Below are positions 48,020 to 59,800 of a stretch of DNA of 64,000 bases, one piece after another; the first letter of the stretch is position 1, and each line of letters opens with the position of its first letter. The notes beneath the pieces are model-generated. The model was not told the origin of the DNA. It did no database searches and saw only the letters and a list, made by a program, of their open reading frames with translations. The translations under genes and the position numbers were made by a program. Source of the stretch: Boesenbergia rotunda (taxonomy: Eukaryota; Streptophyta; Magnoliopsida; Zingiberales; Zingiberaceae); the NCBI GenBank assembly GCA_024364735.1, contig JAGFNQ010001192.1, positions 170,281-234,280 on the forward strand, given 5' to 3'.

Positions 48020-48772
48020 GCCTAGACAAGAATTGTGGCCGCAACAACCCCGAATAACTCCTAGCCTAGTTGTGCTATCGTAAATCAATAACTGCTAAAA
48101 GAAAACGCAAGCCATCAAAGGATTCGATATAATTATTATGTTATTTATCGCGATATTGAGTACACTTAGCCCGTTGCACTTAATCATCTATGTATATGTA
48201 CATAATCCGTCATCTAATCATCTTTCACCAGCATCTGATTATTCCTTACAGTAGCTAAACAAGTAATAATCACACACAACCATGATCATATCAGTATTGC
48301 CGGCATGATCTAATGCATGCCCTTGATGGGGTAGAAGACTCACGGTGACCCCCCTTCACAAGTGGGAGATTTGCAAGGCAGTGGTGTTGGTGGGCTATAC
48401 ACCGGAGCCGGCACTTCGCAATTTCCAGGGAGAGCAAGGTATCGCTGGCATGGATGTCGCCGGAATGACAAAGATGAAGAAGAAGAGAAAGAGTACTAGC
48501 AACAAGAAAAGCAGCCGCGGAAAACCACCATAGGTTTGGGAGAAGTAGTAGTGCATCTTCATTCGGAGAGGATTTTGGTTTGGTTGCGATGTAAATTGAA
48601 TTGAAGAAGAGGGTGGACACATATAGAGATCTACGTAGAGAGTGGGGTCATAACTTGTCGTCGACTAACTGTGTTTTCTTTCCGACGAAAAATCATACGA
48701 GCGCCCCTTCTTCCGAGTTCTATTAAGAGAGTGCCTTTACTTTTCAAAATTATCCTAGCGCTTCTTGTTCAC
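48020..48772 (+). repeat. Dispersed direct duplication, copy 2
   Basis: Second copy of the block at 46655-47102, with extra DNA at about 48420-48680 that contains the short signal-peptide-like frame on the minus strand. The two copies are separated by the minisatellite. Confidence 0.75.
48395..48562 (-). CDS. Short frame with signal-peptide-like start, unrecognised
   Basis: ATG at 48562 gives 55 residues: MKMHYYFSQTYGG, then a very hydrophobic run (LLFLLLVLFLFFFIFVI) and a small tail with PATSMPAIPCSPW. In the next frame the tail would give a cysteine-containing end (IAKCRLRC, HHCLANLP, ACIRSCRQY), so a frame change may have broken a small secreted cysteine-rich peptide. A TATA-like CTATATG lies about 65 bases upstream. 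No family is assigned. Confidence 0.22.
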   Translation of the reverse strand: MKMHYYFSQTYGGFPRLLFLLLVLFLFFFIFVIPATSMPAIPCSPWKLRSAGSGV

Positions 48773-48779
48773 ATGCTAG

Positions 48780-49334
48780 CTAAAGATAAGGGGAGGAAAG
48801 AGTCACAATAAACATTTGGATGGCTAGAACATTTTGAAAAGTTCAATTCAATTACTGATCTGTTTGACTTAATTGAAATTGACTTAACTCTTTGCACGAG
48901 ACTTGACTTACATAACAAAGTGTTCCCCACGGCATTAGACGCGGGACACTCTCCGCCTTAAATAAGAATAAAAAAAAAAAATCTTATAAACAATATAAAA
49001 AATATATCATCCACATTATCATAGTTTATTTAGGGTTACCTCCACTGACATAGCTGATATACTTATAAATGGATAAAGATTTGTCATATGAGATCGAAAG
49101 GGTTGAATCAAGGGATTGATGGATATAAATTTTTATATATAGTATAATTTACCCTCTCATCTATTTGTCTCCTCCGTATTAATTCTGAAACGAACTAACG
49201 GAAGCGCTGAGGATGAGCACGTCACTTTTTTATAACATAATTTTTTGAATGTTACCATGTAATGTGATCATTAGAAGAGTTAGATGGATGTGACAAGCCA
49301 GCCCACCGTCTTAGCAACCTAGGAAATCTCTAGC
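48780..49334. other. Intergenic DNA without recognised features
   Basis: AT-rich, no coding sequence and no clear terminal repeats. Confidence 0.45.
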
Positions 49335-49545
49335 CCCCGGGGCTATGGTGCAGCAGTAGGATGACTAATCGCTATCCTAGACATCCGCGGTTCGATCTCT
49401 AGCTACGGCATATTTTGTAGGATTTTTTTCTCCAAATGGGGCGCGAACCCTGAGTCGCTAGGCTTCTAGACCGCCCACTGTGAGTGGAAAATTTTCATGA
49501 GGTCAGGCCGATCACCCCAGGTTCATATGCTATCTGGTCCAACAT
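49335..49545 (+). mobile_element. SINE-like dispersed repeat, copy 3 (best preserved)
   Basis: Begins with GGGGCTATGGTGCAGCAGTA, which resembles a pol III box A, and has GCGGTTCGATCTCTAGCTAC, which fits box B (GGTTCGA core), about 35 bases on. A T-rich stretch, GGGGCGCGAACCCTGAGTCG, TAGACCGCCCACTGTGAG and TGAGGTCAGGCCGATCACCC follow. The layout fits a tRNA-related SINE head with a family-specific body. Confidence 0.72.
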
Positions 49546-49620
49546 ATTTTTAGAAAATTTCCAATTCAGCTCAACAAAAAATGTATTATATATATATACA
49601 CACACATACACTCACACTCT

Positions 49621-52390
49621 AAGATCCTGTCCAATGTTTTGTGAGCGATCATGAGCGTCACGCTCACGTGGCGCTGTCATCTCAGTTTTTTATATTAAAA
49701 AAACTCTTTCGTTATCTCTCTCGTTTCCTCATTTTAGTATTAAAATATTTATGTTGTTCTCTCTCTCCTTCCCTTTCATTATAAAAACCCTCACTTTCTT
49801 TTTACTTTTTCAAATTCTAAATTTTTCTCGCTCTCGCGCCCTTCTCTTTCGCCACCGTCTTTCGTTGCTCTTGTTCTATCCTCACCGTCGTCTTTCATCG
49901 CTATTGCCTACCCTCGCTGTCGTCTTCTGTCGGTGTCGCTCCTTTTTTCGCCGGACACAAACAAAGTTACCTCAAGGCTTTTCTCGTCGGCCGACGAAAA
50001 TCCCCAAACTGAAACAAAACTTGACGTCGCTGCTCCCACCCCTTTCATTCTGCCTTATGATTTTTTAATTAAGGTTTTCAACTACAACGTTAGCTACTAT
50101 AATACTATGGTGATACACATTGTAGTTGCTACCTCAAAGTTGCTACTATAACCTTGAAACTATTACAATCTTGAAACTGCTACAAAGACAAAATTATTGT
50201 AATATTTATTGTTATCTTATTTGCAAGAAACTTGGCAAACGTCTATATTGCGAAAATTTACAAGATGCCACAACATAGAAGTCCTACTACACATAACTGA
50301 GATACTTTGTGCAGTTATTTAAGCAGAATTAGTTACAATATTGTTTATATATAATTGATCAGTATTAGATTTGTAGAAATATTTACTCTGCTGCTACAAC
50401 GTGAAAGCAAACTAGATTTGTAGAAATATAATATAAAAAATTAATATTTCTAATAAAAGTGTGCAATGCTTATGATAAAAATTATTTTATAGAAAAAAAC
50501 ATATACTGGATATGGAGAGCTTACGATCGAGTGTGGAAGTTTGAGAGAGACAGTGTCACCTTTGTTTTTACCGCTGGATTGTGAAGCTTGTATAGTATGT
50601 ACTATAAAGTAGCTGCTATAACGTGTAACAGTCCTATTGGCGAATAAAGTTAATTTGAGCTTGTAGCAGCTATTAACCAATAATTACTACAACACATGTT
50701 TAACGTTGTAATAGTTCTTATCCAGTAACTGCTATAACGTGTAACAAGTACTTGTATAAAATCTACTACAACTTGTAGCAGCTAGTTTGAAGCGGTTTCT
50801 ACAACGTAGTTATGCAGATCTAGTTTGCTTTCACCTTATAGCAACAGAGTAAATGAAATGTACTGTTAACCAACTATAAAAATCATTGTACCTGATTCTG
50901 CTTAAATAGCTACATAATATGTCTTAGTTCTATATTGTAGGATTTCTACATTGTAACATCTTATAAATTTTAGCAATATAGACGGTTGTCAAGTTTCTTA
51001 CAAATAAGATAACTAAAAAATTATAACAATTTTTTCGTTATAGCAGTTTCAATATTATAGAAGCAATAAGATTGTAGTAGTAACTTTGAGGTAGCTGTTA
51101 CAATGTGTATCACTATAGTACTGTAGTAGTTACACCCTGTTTGGAAACCTTTTACGTAAGGAATTGAAATTTAATTCCGGTCGGAATTGAAATTCAATTT
51201 CGGTCGGAATTGAATTCCATCCGGAATTGAATTCCAATTCCCATGTTTGGAATGAATTAGTAAATAACAGAATTGAATTGAATTCTCATGTTTTGAATCA
51301 ATCAGAATTGAATTCAATTGTTATACTTTTACCATTTTATCCTTCAAGCAAAATGAAGAAAGAAAGAGGATTACGCGCATATTTATGCTTTCCCTTCCCT
51401 GTGCTCTTTCTGATAAAAAAAAACGGATTACGCACATATTTATGCTCAGAGCCTCATCCATTGTTTGTGATATTGCCACAGCGGCAACAACTGCAAATAC
51501 AAAGTTGGATGCTCTAGAGTCATCATGGTGAAAGGCTGCCTTAGAAAGAAAGAGGATTCAAAGAAACAATTGGTGGAGTACCTGATGATCGATCATACCC
51601 CATGGATACTAGTTCCTTAACATTTGCCTCTGTCCGTCTTGCTCTTCTCCGTTTCTTTCTGTTCTCAAGTTGGCTCTCAGATTGGTGGGAGCAGCGCAGG
51701 CAGCGAGCAGGCAAGGCAGATTCGTGGGAGCAGCGCAGGCAGAATCGTGGGAGCAGCGCAGGCACAGAGGAGAGATCTGATTTGTTTTATTAGAAAGGAA
51801 AAATTAGTAATTTAAAATTTTGAAGGGAATTCTCTTCCCAAATCAGACCTAAAGAGGTCTGATTTACTTTGGGGTGATTGAAAGGAATTGGAATTCAATT
51901 CCTTTCTGAAAATTGTTACCAAAGGATGGAATTGAATTCCAATTCCTTCCTTTCCAAACAGGGTGTTAATGTTGTAGTTGAAAATCCTAAATAAAAAATC
52001 GCAAGGCAAAATGAAAGAGGTGGGGGCGGCGACGTTGAGTTTTGTTTCAGTTGGGGATTTTTGTCAGCTGATGAGAAAAGTCTTGAGATAACTTTGTTTG
52101 CGCCTAGCAAAGGAAGGAGTGGTAGCGACGGAAGATTGCGATGAGGGTAGGAACAAGAGCAATGAAAGACGGCGGCGAAGGAGAAGGGCGCGAGAGCGAG
52201 AGAAATTTAAAATTTGAAAAAAATGAAGAGTGTAAAGTTTTTATAATGGAGGGACAAGGAGAAAGAGAATAAAAGTAATATTTTAATATAAAAAAAGGAA
52301 ACGAGGAAGGGAGAAGGAAAGAGTTTTTTAATATAAAAAATTAATCTGGCAGCGTCATATGGGCATATCACTATGAAGTGTCGGATAAAA
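49621..52390. mobile_element. Second foldback element, interrupted by a MITE
   Basis: The left arm (about 49621-50425) is the reverse complement of the right arm (about 50800-52390, without the MITE). Anchors are TCGCTCTCGCGCCCTTCTC on the left and GAGAAGGGCGCGAGAGCGAG on the right; CTTGACGTCGCTGCTCCCAC against its degraded inverse near 52025; GGCAAACGTCTATATTGCGA at 50236 against its inverse near 50978; and GTGAAAGCAAACTAGAT near 50401 against its inverse near 50818. The loop is about 370 bases and carries repeated CTATAACGTGTAACA-like words. Short TA-rich tracts flank both ends. No transposase frame is present. Without the MITE the element is about 1.94 kb. Confidence 0.85.
51133..51965. 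mobile_element. Tourist/PIF-Harbinger-like MITE inside the foldback
   Basis: 833 bases with inverted ends CACCCTGTTTGGAA and TTCCAAACAGGGTG and a TTA target duplication at 51130-51132 and 51966-51968. Next to the ends, AATTGAATTC-type words recur on both sides. Joining the flanks restores the expected pairing with the left arm of the foldback (GTAGCTAACGTTGTAGTTGA), so the insertion is later. It carries no transposase; small frames inside are repeat-derived. Confidence 0.88.
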
Positions 52391-52412
52391 TATATATATA
52401 TATATATATATA

Positions 52413-53520
52413 AAAGTCATTTTAATTCGATCATTTCATAAATAAATATTTCTAAAAAAATCATAATAAAAATATTAATTATTGATTTCACACTTAGAGC
52501 ATCAACATTGAATGATTTAAAGGGGTGTTATAACACCTCATTGGAGTTAAAATCAATATATTACAAAACTCAAAAAAAAAAAAATTGCTAACTCATTGAA
52601 CATGTTCAAGGAATTGATAGCGTTAAAAAAGACCTCATTTGCAGGGGAGGGTTGCATTTGAGTGTGCCCATGTGCACAAATGCACAAGTTTTTCTTATTA
52701 AAAAAAATTATAAATAATATTTAAATTATTTATAATTTACTTAATAAATATATTTAAAAATATTATTATTATTTATTTTAAATACTAATTATTTAAAATT
52801 TATAAATTAAATTGAAATTATATTTATTTAACATAAAATAAAAATAAAGATAAATGAGTGATGTAAATAATGAATATTAATGTTAAAATGAATATGAAAA
52901 ATAAAAATATTAATATAATATATATGTGGCATATGAATCTCATATTTTTATGAGGTCATTCATCAATGCTGATGTAATTGACAAAAAAAAGTTTTATAAT
53001 TTTCCTTTTGAAAGCTTATTTTGAATTTTTTATTTTAATTTTAAGTTTTACAATAATTATTTTTTCCTCTACTGGAACCATTCGAGTCTGCCTAGATACG
53101 CAATTCATGAACTGTTTAAGTTCGCTTTTACATAAATATATAAAATTTCGATCCAATTTATTTAAATTATTCGACGGGATAAGTTAATTTGACAATTCTA
53201 ATTCAAATTAAAATAATACGTACAGTGAAAGTGAATATTTCAGTGAAAATTTTGATCGTCAATCGGCGGTATGTCTGATATCTAATTGTCGATCGGACAC
53301 CGTCGACGACTTTCGGACACCATCTCGAATCAAACTAAGACATTCATTTCCACCGTATAAATCATATCATTGATTAACGATCAAATTTCTTATTGAGACA
53401 TTCATTTCCACCGTATAAATAATTTCCCTTCAAATTAACAGTTCTAGTGATCATAATTTGTGTTTCTATTATAATTGCTCGTCATTCGAAGGCGATATGG
53501 ATCCTATTACTTTGGGTAAA
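52413..53520. other. AT-rich spacer upstream of TFB1
   Basis: A TA microsatellite at about 52388-52412 is followed by AT-rich DNA. A short phrase, CATTCATTTCCACCGTATAA, occurs twice at 53342 and 53400. No gene is seen. Confidence 0.5.
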
Positions 53521-53521
53521 A

Positions 53522-53760
53522 TTGGCCCAACCTAACGTTCAATATTAAGACCAAAATGTTAATGGACTGGCTCATAAAGCCGGCCCATCACGTCCTTCAG
53601 CAATCCCAGCTCCAGTTCGAACGCCTATATAAACCGACCCACACCGTCTCTGATTCCTGTATTCGCTGATCGCGAGGGCGGAGCGATCTTCTCCCTCTTC
53701 CGTCTACTTCCGCAGATTCCGCCGCCCCGACCCTTTGCTCTCCGATCGGAACCCTAAATA
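53522..53760 (+). promoter_or_regulatory. TFB1 promoter region: site II, TATA and telo-box motifs
   Basis: GGCCCA, the core of site II elements, occurs at about 53524 and 53582. CTATATAAAC at 53625-53634 is a good TATA box about 230 bases above the ATG. AACCCTAAA, a telo-box, lies at about 53750 in the probable leader. In plants this trio is common on constitutive genes of growing cells, which suits a general transcription factor. Confidence 0.6.
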
Positions 53761-53859
53761 CTCGCTCTCCGGCCTCTCGATCGCCCGCTCACGCCGCCAT
53801 CGCCGGGGACGCTGCAACTCTTGCCCTAATTTCCGCTGCTCACCTCGATCTACTCGCCA

Positions 53860-56800
53860 ATGGCGGTGATCACTAAGGCTGCCAAGTATAAGACGACTGT
53901 CAAGGAGCCCGGGATTCCCGGGGTGCTCAAGATGGTGATCCCCCCCTGTTTTATTCAACTTTTTTTTATTCAGAAGCTACTTTTAGGTTGGGCATTCGGT
54001 TGCAGTAGATAATTCACTTTTTGGCCGAATGTTTCTAGGCATGATGAATCTTCATTTCTGCCTACTTGTGTAATTAGTTAGTAGGTCTCCTATATGTTTG
54101 CAATATCCTTTGCAGTCTAGTTTCATTGCTTAGTGCTTTGTTAGGCAAATCCAAACACTTGCAGTTTACCACATAGCATCCATGTTTCATTCTCTGGAGA
54201 AATATTATGAACCAGAGGAAGCTTATGAACTTTCCTTCATTGCCAAATAATTAATGTTAAACCTGCTGTTGTTGGTGAATCTCTTTCCCTATCTGTAGTA
54301 GATGGTGGTTCTGGTTTTACTTCTGATAATCTTAATGAAGATTATTTAGTGTCGGAATGTCTCATGTTATTTCTGATGGTAATGATCAATATCATTCCAT
54401 GTCTTTTAGATGGAAGATGTATTTGCTTTTACTCCAAGTGATCCGAGGTCAGCAAAGAAGCTTAAAGTAGATTTTAGAAACATTAAAGGTAAGGTAATTT
54501 TCCTCGTTTTTGCACCCCTCTAGATTCGCTTGCCCTACAAATTTCATGAAACAAAGTTGTTTTTGGTTCTTTTCATGCATTATATGTTGTCATTTGATTT
54601 CTAGGTCATAAATTCAGTAAAGATGGTTCAAAGCAGGCATTGTTGAACCTTACGCAAGATCCAGAAAAGGTGTTTTATAATTCATATTATACCTAAGCTA
54701 AAAATATCCTGATAATTTTAGCATACAGTAACATAGTTAGTGTTTGCGATCATAATAATGTGCTGCTATATCAATTTCCATATTCAACTTGTATCCTCAC
54801 TATTTCAGGGTGGAGGCTACATTTTTGAGTTCAATAATTTTGCGGATCGCAATGATTGTCGAGATTTTGTAGGTAAAATCTAGTTTCTTTGACTTATGCT
54901 TTAGCTTGGAAAAAATTGTATAAGTTTTATTAAATAAAAATTGTTTTATATACAAAATAATGTATTTGATTGTGTATTTGTTTTGTCGTTAAAGATTGTA
55001 AAATTGGTATTATCTTATGTTATTAATTCAGAGAAAGTATTCATTTTTTTTTTTTTGGATTTTGTATCAAATCTCTGGTTGATATACAACTATAGTTTCT
55101 GTGGATGTAAACTTTCTTCCTGCACCGTTTCTATTGACCAATGTATAGTATCGCATGAGACTACGGTTGCGTATGGTTCTCACTCTCAAAGATCCCTCTT
55201 GCAACACATGAACTATAACAAATGTCTGCATAATTGTGTCTATACATAAATAAATAAAAAATAACTAACTCCTCGCATAAACTGTAAATGCCACATGCAT
55301 TTTACAAACAAGTAAATCCAATGCCAATTATATCATCCCTATAGGAAGGCACATGTCCTTGCAAACCAAGGACATCAATCCACTAATCCTATCAACTTGA
55401 CAATTTGTATTCTTTGAAATGCCACATGAACATTGTAGTGAACACCAGAAATGCCCATATTGAATATTGCAATGAAGTTTAAATGACATATTTAAAGATC
55501 ATAAAAGTAAGCTGCAGCTGCAGGTTCTGTTAGATGGAAATTGTCTTTGGGATGAATGAGTTGTCAGAGGTTAAAATATTACCTATGGAGTTGAGTCAGG
55601 GAAATATTCATGTAGCCTACTCCAAATAGTTTGATTAAATGTGTTTCTTTTTTAGGTCATGAGGTTCTATATGTGCTACCTTAACAACCATGAAAATGCA
55701 GTGTATTGATAAGTTTGACATTTGAACATTTCTGTTGGCTTGTAAAGTTACTGGTTGCCCCTTAACAGGGAAAGTTTTAGGGAAGTTTCAGACTTTGACA
55801 TCCGAACAAACTGATCAGCCATCATCTGAGAAAGTTACTGCTTCAATCGAACAACTTAGCACTAAAGAGATGGAGCACAGAATGAAGTTGTTGCGAGAAG
55901 ATAGGTAATATTTATGTTTTGGTCTAACTATTCAATCTTTCCAGTCTCTTTTTCTCAATCTTCTCATGGAGGTAGAAAGTATTTGGTTCTCTTGATTTTT
56001 CTTTTCATTGACCATTTGATTAAAGTCTTCATCTAAGTCTTATATCCTCAAATGTTGTCTCAATGTGTCACTGGTTGCTTTCAAGCAATCTGCTAGTTTA
56101 GAAAATAATTTAATAAATAATTTATTTTACTGATGTAGTTGATTTATGTTCATCTGCCTCTCTTTGATATTATTGAAGTGTGAATATCCTGAATTTTATG
56201 GCTGTTTCTCACTTCTGTAGCAGTTGGTATCAAATTTTACATTAAATGTGTTGACTCACTAGTCCTTGTATTTACGCTAATTAAAATCTGGAACAATGAG
56301 AAATGCTCTGTTGGTGTTGGAACCTATCTATTTATCTTCTATTTTCCTCTATAGATATATATGTATATATGTTGCAATACCTGATCTACACATACTAACT
56401 TGTGCATTCGGCAGTGAATTGCAAAAATTGCACAAGGAACTTGTCTTTGGCAATGTGCTGACAGAATCTGAGTTTTGGGCCACGAGGAAGGTGGGTAAAC
56501 TATTGAGAATCCATGAGTTAAATATTTTGTCTTGCTTCAGATGATATTGAAATATTCTCTTGGCCTTATCTGGTGCAGGCTCTACTTGATGATGATTCTG
56601 ATAGAACATTAAAGCAGCGGACAGGCTTCAAAAGTGCAATGCTTGCAGATATAAGACCATCAACTGATGGTCAGGTACTACTAGGACCTTCTCTTCTAAT
56701 TGTTTCTTATTTTTTTTTAGTTTTAATTACTTCCTTACTGCTTTCAAGCCATGAATGCCCCAGCCATTTGGGATTGGCTACATGGATCTTGTCCCTCCAT

Positions 56801-59800
56801 GAATTTCTGTTAAAAAATTGCTGTTCTTCTTTAATTACTCATTGTAAAAGATTCTATTGATTTACTTTCATTCCACTTTTGTTGATATTCTTGGCAGACC
56901 AATAAAGTCACATTTAGCCTGACACCGGAGATAATTCATCAGGTAAATACATTTTTTTAATTGAATTATTTAATAGATGGAAACAGGTGATAGAGATTTG
57001 TCTTTAGCTGTTTATGTTTATGAGAGGAACTTCTATTTATTTTTGAATGGATAGGGAATAAGGAAGTAGATTGAGTGGATGTGAAACTGAGCAGTATGTT
57101 TAGTGTAAAGAAGATGATTTGTCTTCTTTTATTTTTACCATACTTTTCAGACTAATGGACTCTGACTTCTTTTTATGTCACAGATTTTTTCTGAAAAACC
57201 TGCTGTTCATCGGGCATTTTTGAATTTTGTTCCAGTCAAGGTACCATGCTATTTTTTGGGTCAGACCTTGATACCCTTCAGAGCCTTTTGTTGTTCATCA
57301 GATCTCCTTTCATGGCTTTAAATATTTCAAGCATGGATAATGTTATCCTTTTCCCTTTGATACTTTAGCAGTGCATGTTAACTCATTTCTTTGGGATTTC
57401 TAGATGACAGAAAAGGATTTTTGGACAAAATATTGTAGAGCTGAGTATCTCCACAGGACAAAAAATTCTGTAGCTGCAGCAGCAGAGGCAGCTGAAGATG
57501 AAGAACTTGCTGTTTTTTTGAAGCGTGATGACATACTGGCAAATGAAGCCCGGCGAAGGGTATTACTTACTTGGCTGATTTAGACAACAGCCTACTACAT
57601 TGCTCTCAGATAATTTTGCAACTGCATGGGTTGTTAAGATTTGCGAACTATGGATGCTGCAGTTTTGTGAGTAACAGTTTATGGTAATGCAGATCAGACG
57701 GGTTGATCCAACCTTAGACATGGAAGCTGATTTTAGTGACGACTACATTCATCTTTCTGTACGTATGAGATCCTTGCCTTTTCTCCATCTGTAGAATTTC
57801 TTGTTTGGTTGATTTCCATGTTGGTTCCATAGGGTTAAAACTAGCAGCCAATGATAAACTGGAAAATTTGCATTAATGTGATAATTGGGAGTAAGTCTGC
57901 TGACTAACAAGCACAATGAGCATGTTTGCTTACCCAATTCAATCCAGTTTTCCATTGGTTTTGGATTACTTGCCCAAGTTACTTTTTTCACATGATCAGG
58001 AATTTTCTTTCTGTTATAGAAATTGAAATTTATTGTTTTCTTTGTTTTTCTGTTCCTTGGTTGAATTAGTTGTTTCCTGGATCTTAATTACTCTTGATAG
58101 TAAATAATAATAATTAGTGCCCTTGAATAAGTTTGCACTCATTACAAGTCCGTCGAATCACTTGTATTTGCCAAACTGTAGTTTGCTTTTTGTTAATTTA
58201 CAGGATCATGGAATTCTTCGAGATGGCAACAAGGAGACTATTGACAGCGAGAATGATTTTACTAAGAGGACTCTTGCACAAGATGTTAATCGTCATGCAG
58301 CGGTTGTTCTTGAAGGGAGAGCATTAGGTGAGACAAATTATTCATATAATTTAAACATAATCCTAGTTATCTCCTGCTGCAAATATGGATGGCAAACTCA
58401 GCCGATCCCAACATGGATCGGCCAAGCCGCCTCAGAATAGGCAGAAACCAATCCAATTTTGGCCAAGAAATTGAGCAATGCTATTGATCTTTGGATGTAT
58501 GCAAAAATCCAGGAAAGAAAAAAAAAACTGGGAATTGAATTGATTTTGGGAGAATTCAGATTCAGATACATTTATGAGAATTGAAGGAGCTAACTCTTTC
58601 CCCCAAATGGGCTTTTTGTTGTTGCAAACACTAGTAGAAAAATAAAGTCGTCTAGTATTCAAATACCTCATAACTGTGTGTTTGTAGAAAGGAGAGGAAC
58701 AGACCTTTCTTCAGAAGGAAAAAGAATTGGTGTCTTGAAGTTGAGGGACTGCTAACTCCGAAAGTAGATGAGGAATGGAGTGTCCCTGCACCGAGTTCGT
58801 GTATTAATTGGAAATTTGCACAGTTTCTAATATACAAAACAATATTAACATTTAATGTGTTTAATTGCTTCTATGGCAATGAAAAAGAGAGAGCATCATT
58901 CTAACAATATCAATTAGTTATATTCTGGATTCTTAATTGTCACCTTGTATTTTATTATTATAATTTTAGTTTGTTATATTAGTTGATTAATTAACGTAAT
59001 TCATTTTACTAATCCTTTACAAGACATTAATAATTGCCAAATGTAATTAATTATGTCTAAGTTTGTTAATTGAATCTGAATTTTCAGTATGTAATTGTTT
59101 TTAGTTAAGATATTGTTTGATATTTCTTTTTTTTATTAATTATATAACTCTATAACTTATAATTAAAGAATGTACTAAATCTAATTACTAAAAATATTAT
59201 CAATAATAAGATTTTTGTGTTGATAATCAGATTAGGTGGGGGGGGGAAATGTGATAATTGAGGCAGATGGATTGAAGGTGGATGGGAATGTCATATTTAG
59301 AGGGAGAGGGTGATAAGAATGTGTCGAAGTGAAAAACATTGGTTATAACTCTGGGATTGTGGGAATCTTTCTTACCTCCAAGGCGGTCTAGGGTAGTCAA
59401 CATCAACTCTGGTCTAGCTGTGATTCCACATGGTAATATGGTAGATATTCAATATTTCCTGTTAGTTTTTCCTCCCTAAGCGCAGTATTAAGCCAACTAG
59501 GTCCGCTCTGGTACAATCTTCACCATTACTGTTGCTTTGTGGATATAGATATCGAGTTGGGTGACACACGGGCTGTAGCTGAAGCACTTGCAAGGTCTAA
59601 ACAGGGTGGGCACCACATTCTTCATTATTAATATGTTCCCTCCATGTGTTTATCAACTTTACATAATTTTATGTTTGGTTTTGATTGCTTCAAGCAGCCT
59701 CATCTGTTGACACATCCGATGAGAAAGCTAATCTAGAGAGGCAGGAAAGGGTTGCTCGAATGACTGAGATTGGAGATCTTCAGGCTTCCCATAACCTTCC

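Noticed and set aside
48291..48620. 109-codon frame as a cysteine-rich peptide gene
   Set aside because: It has no ATG near its start (it would begin at GTG). Joining it to the leader in the neighbouring frame needs a frame change I cannot support.
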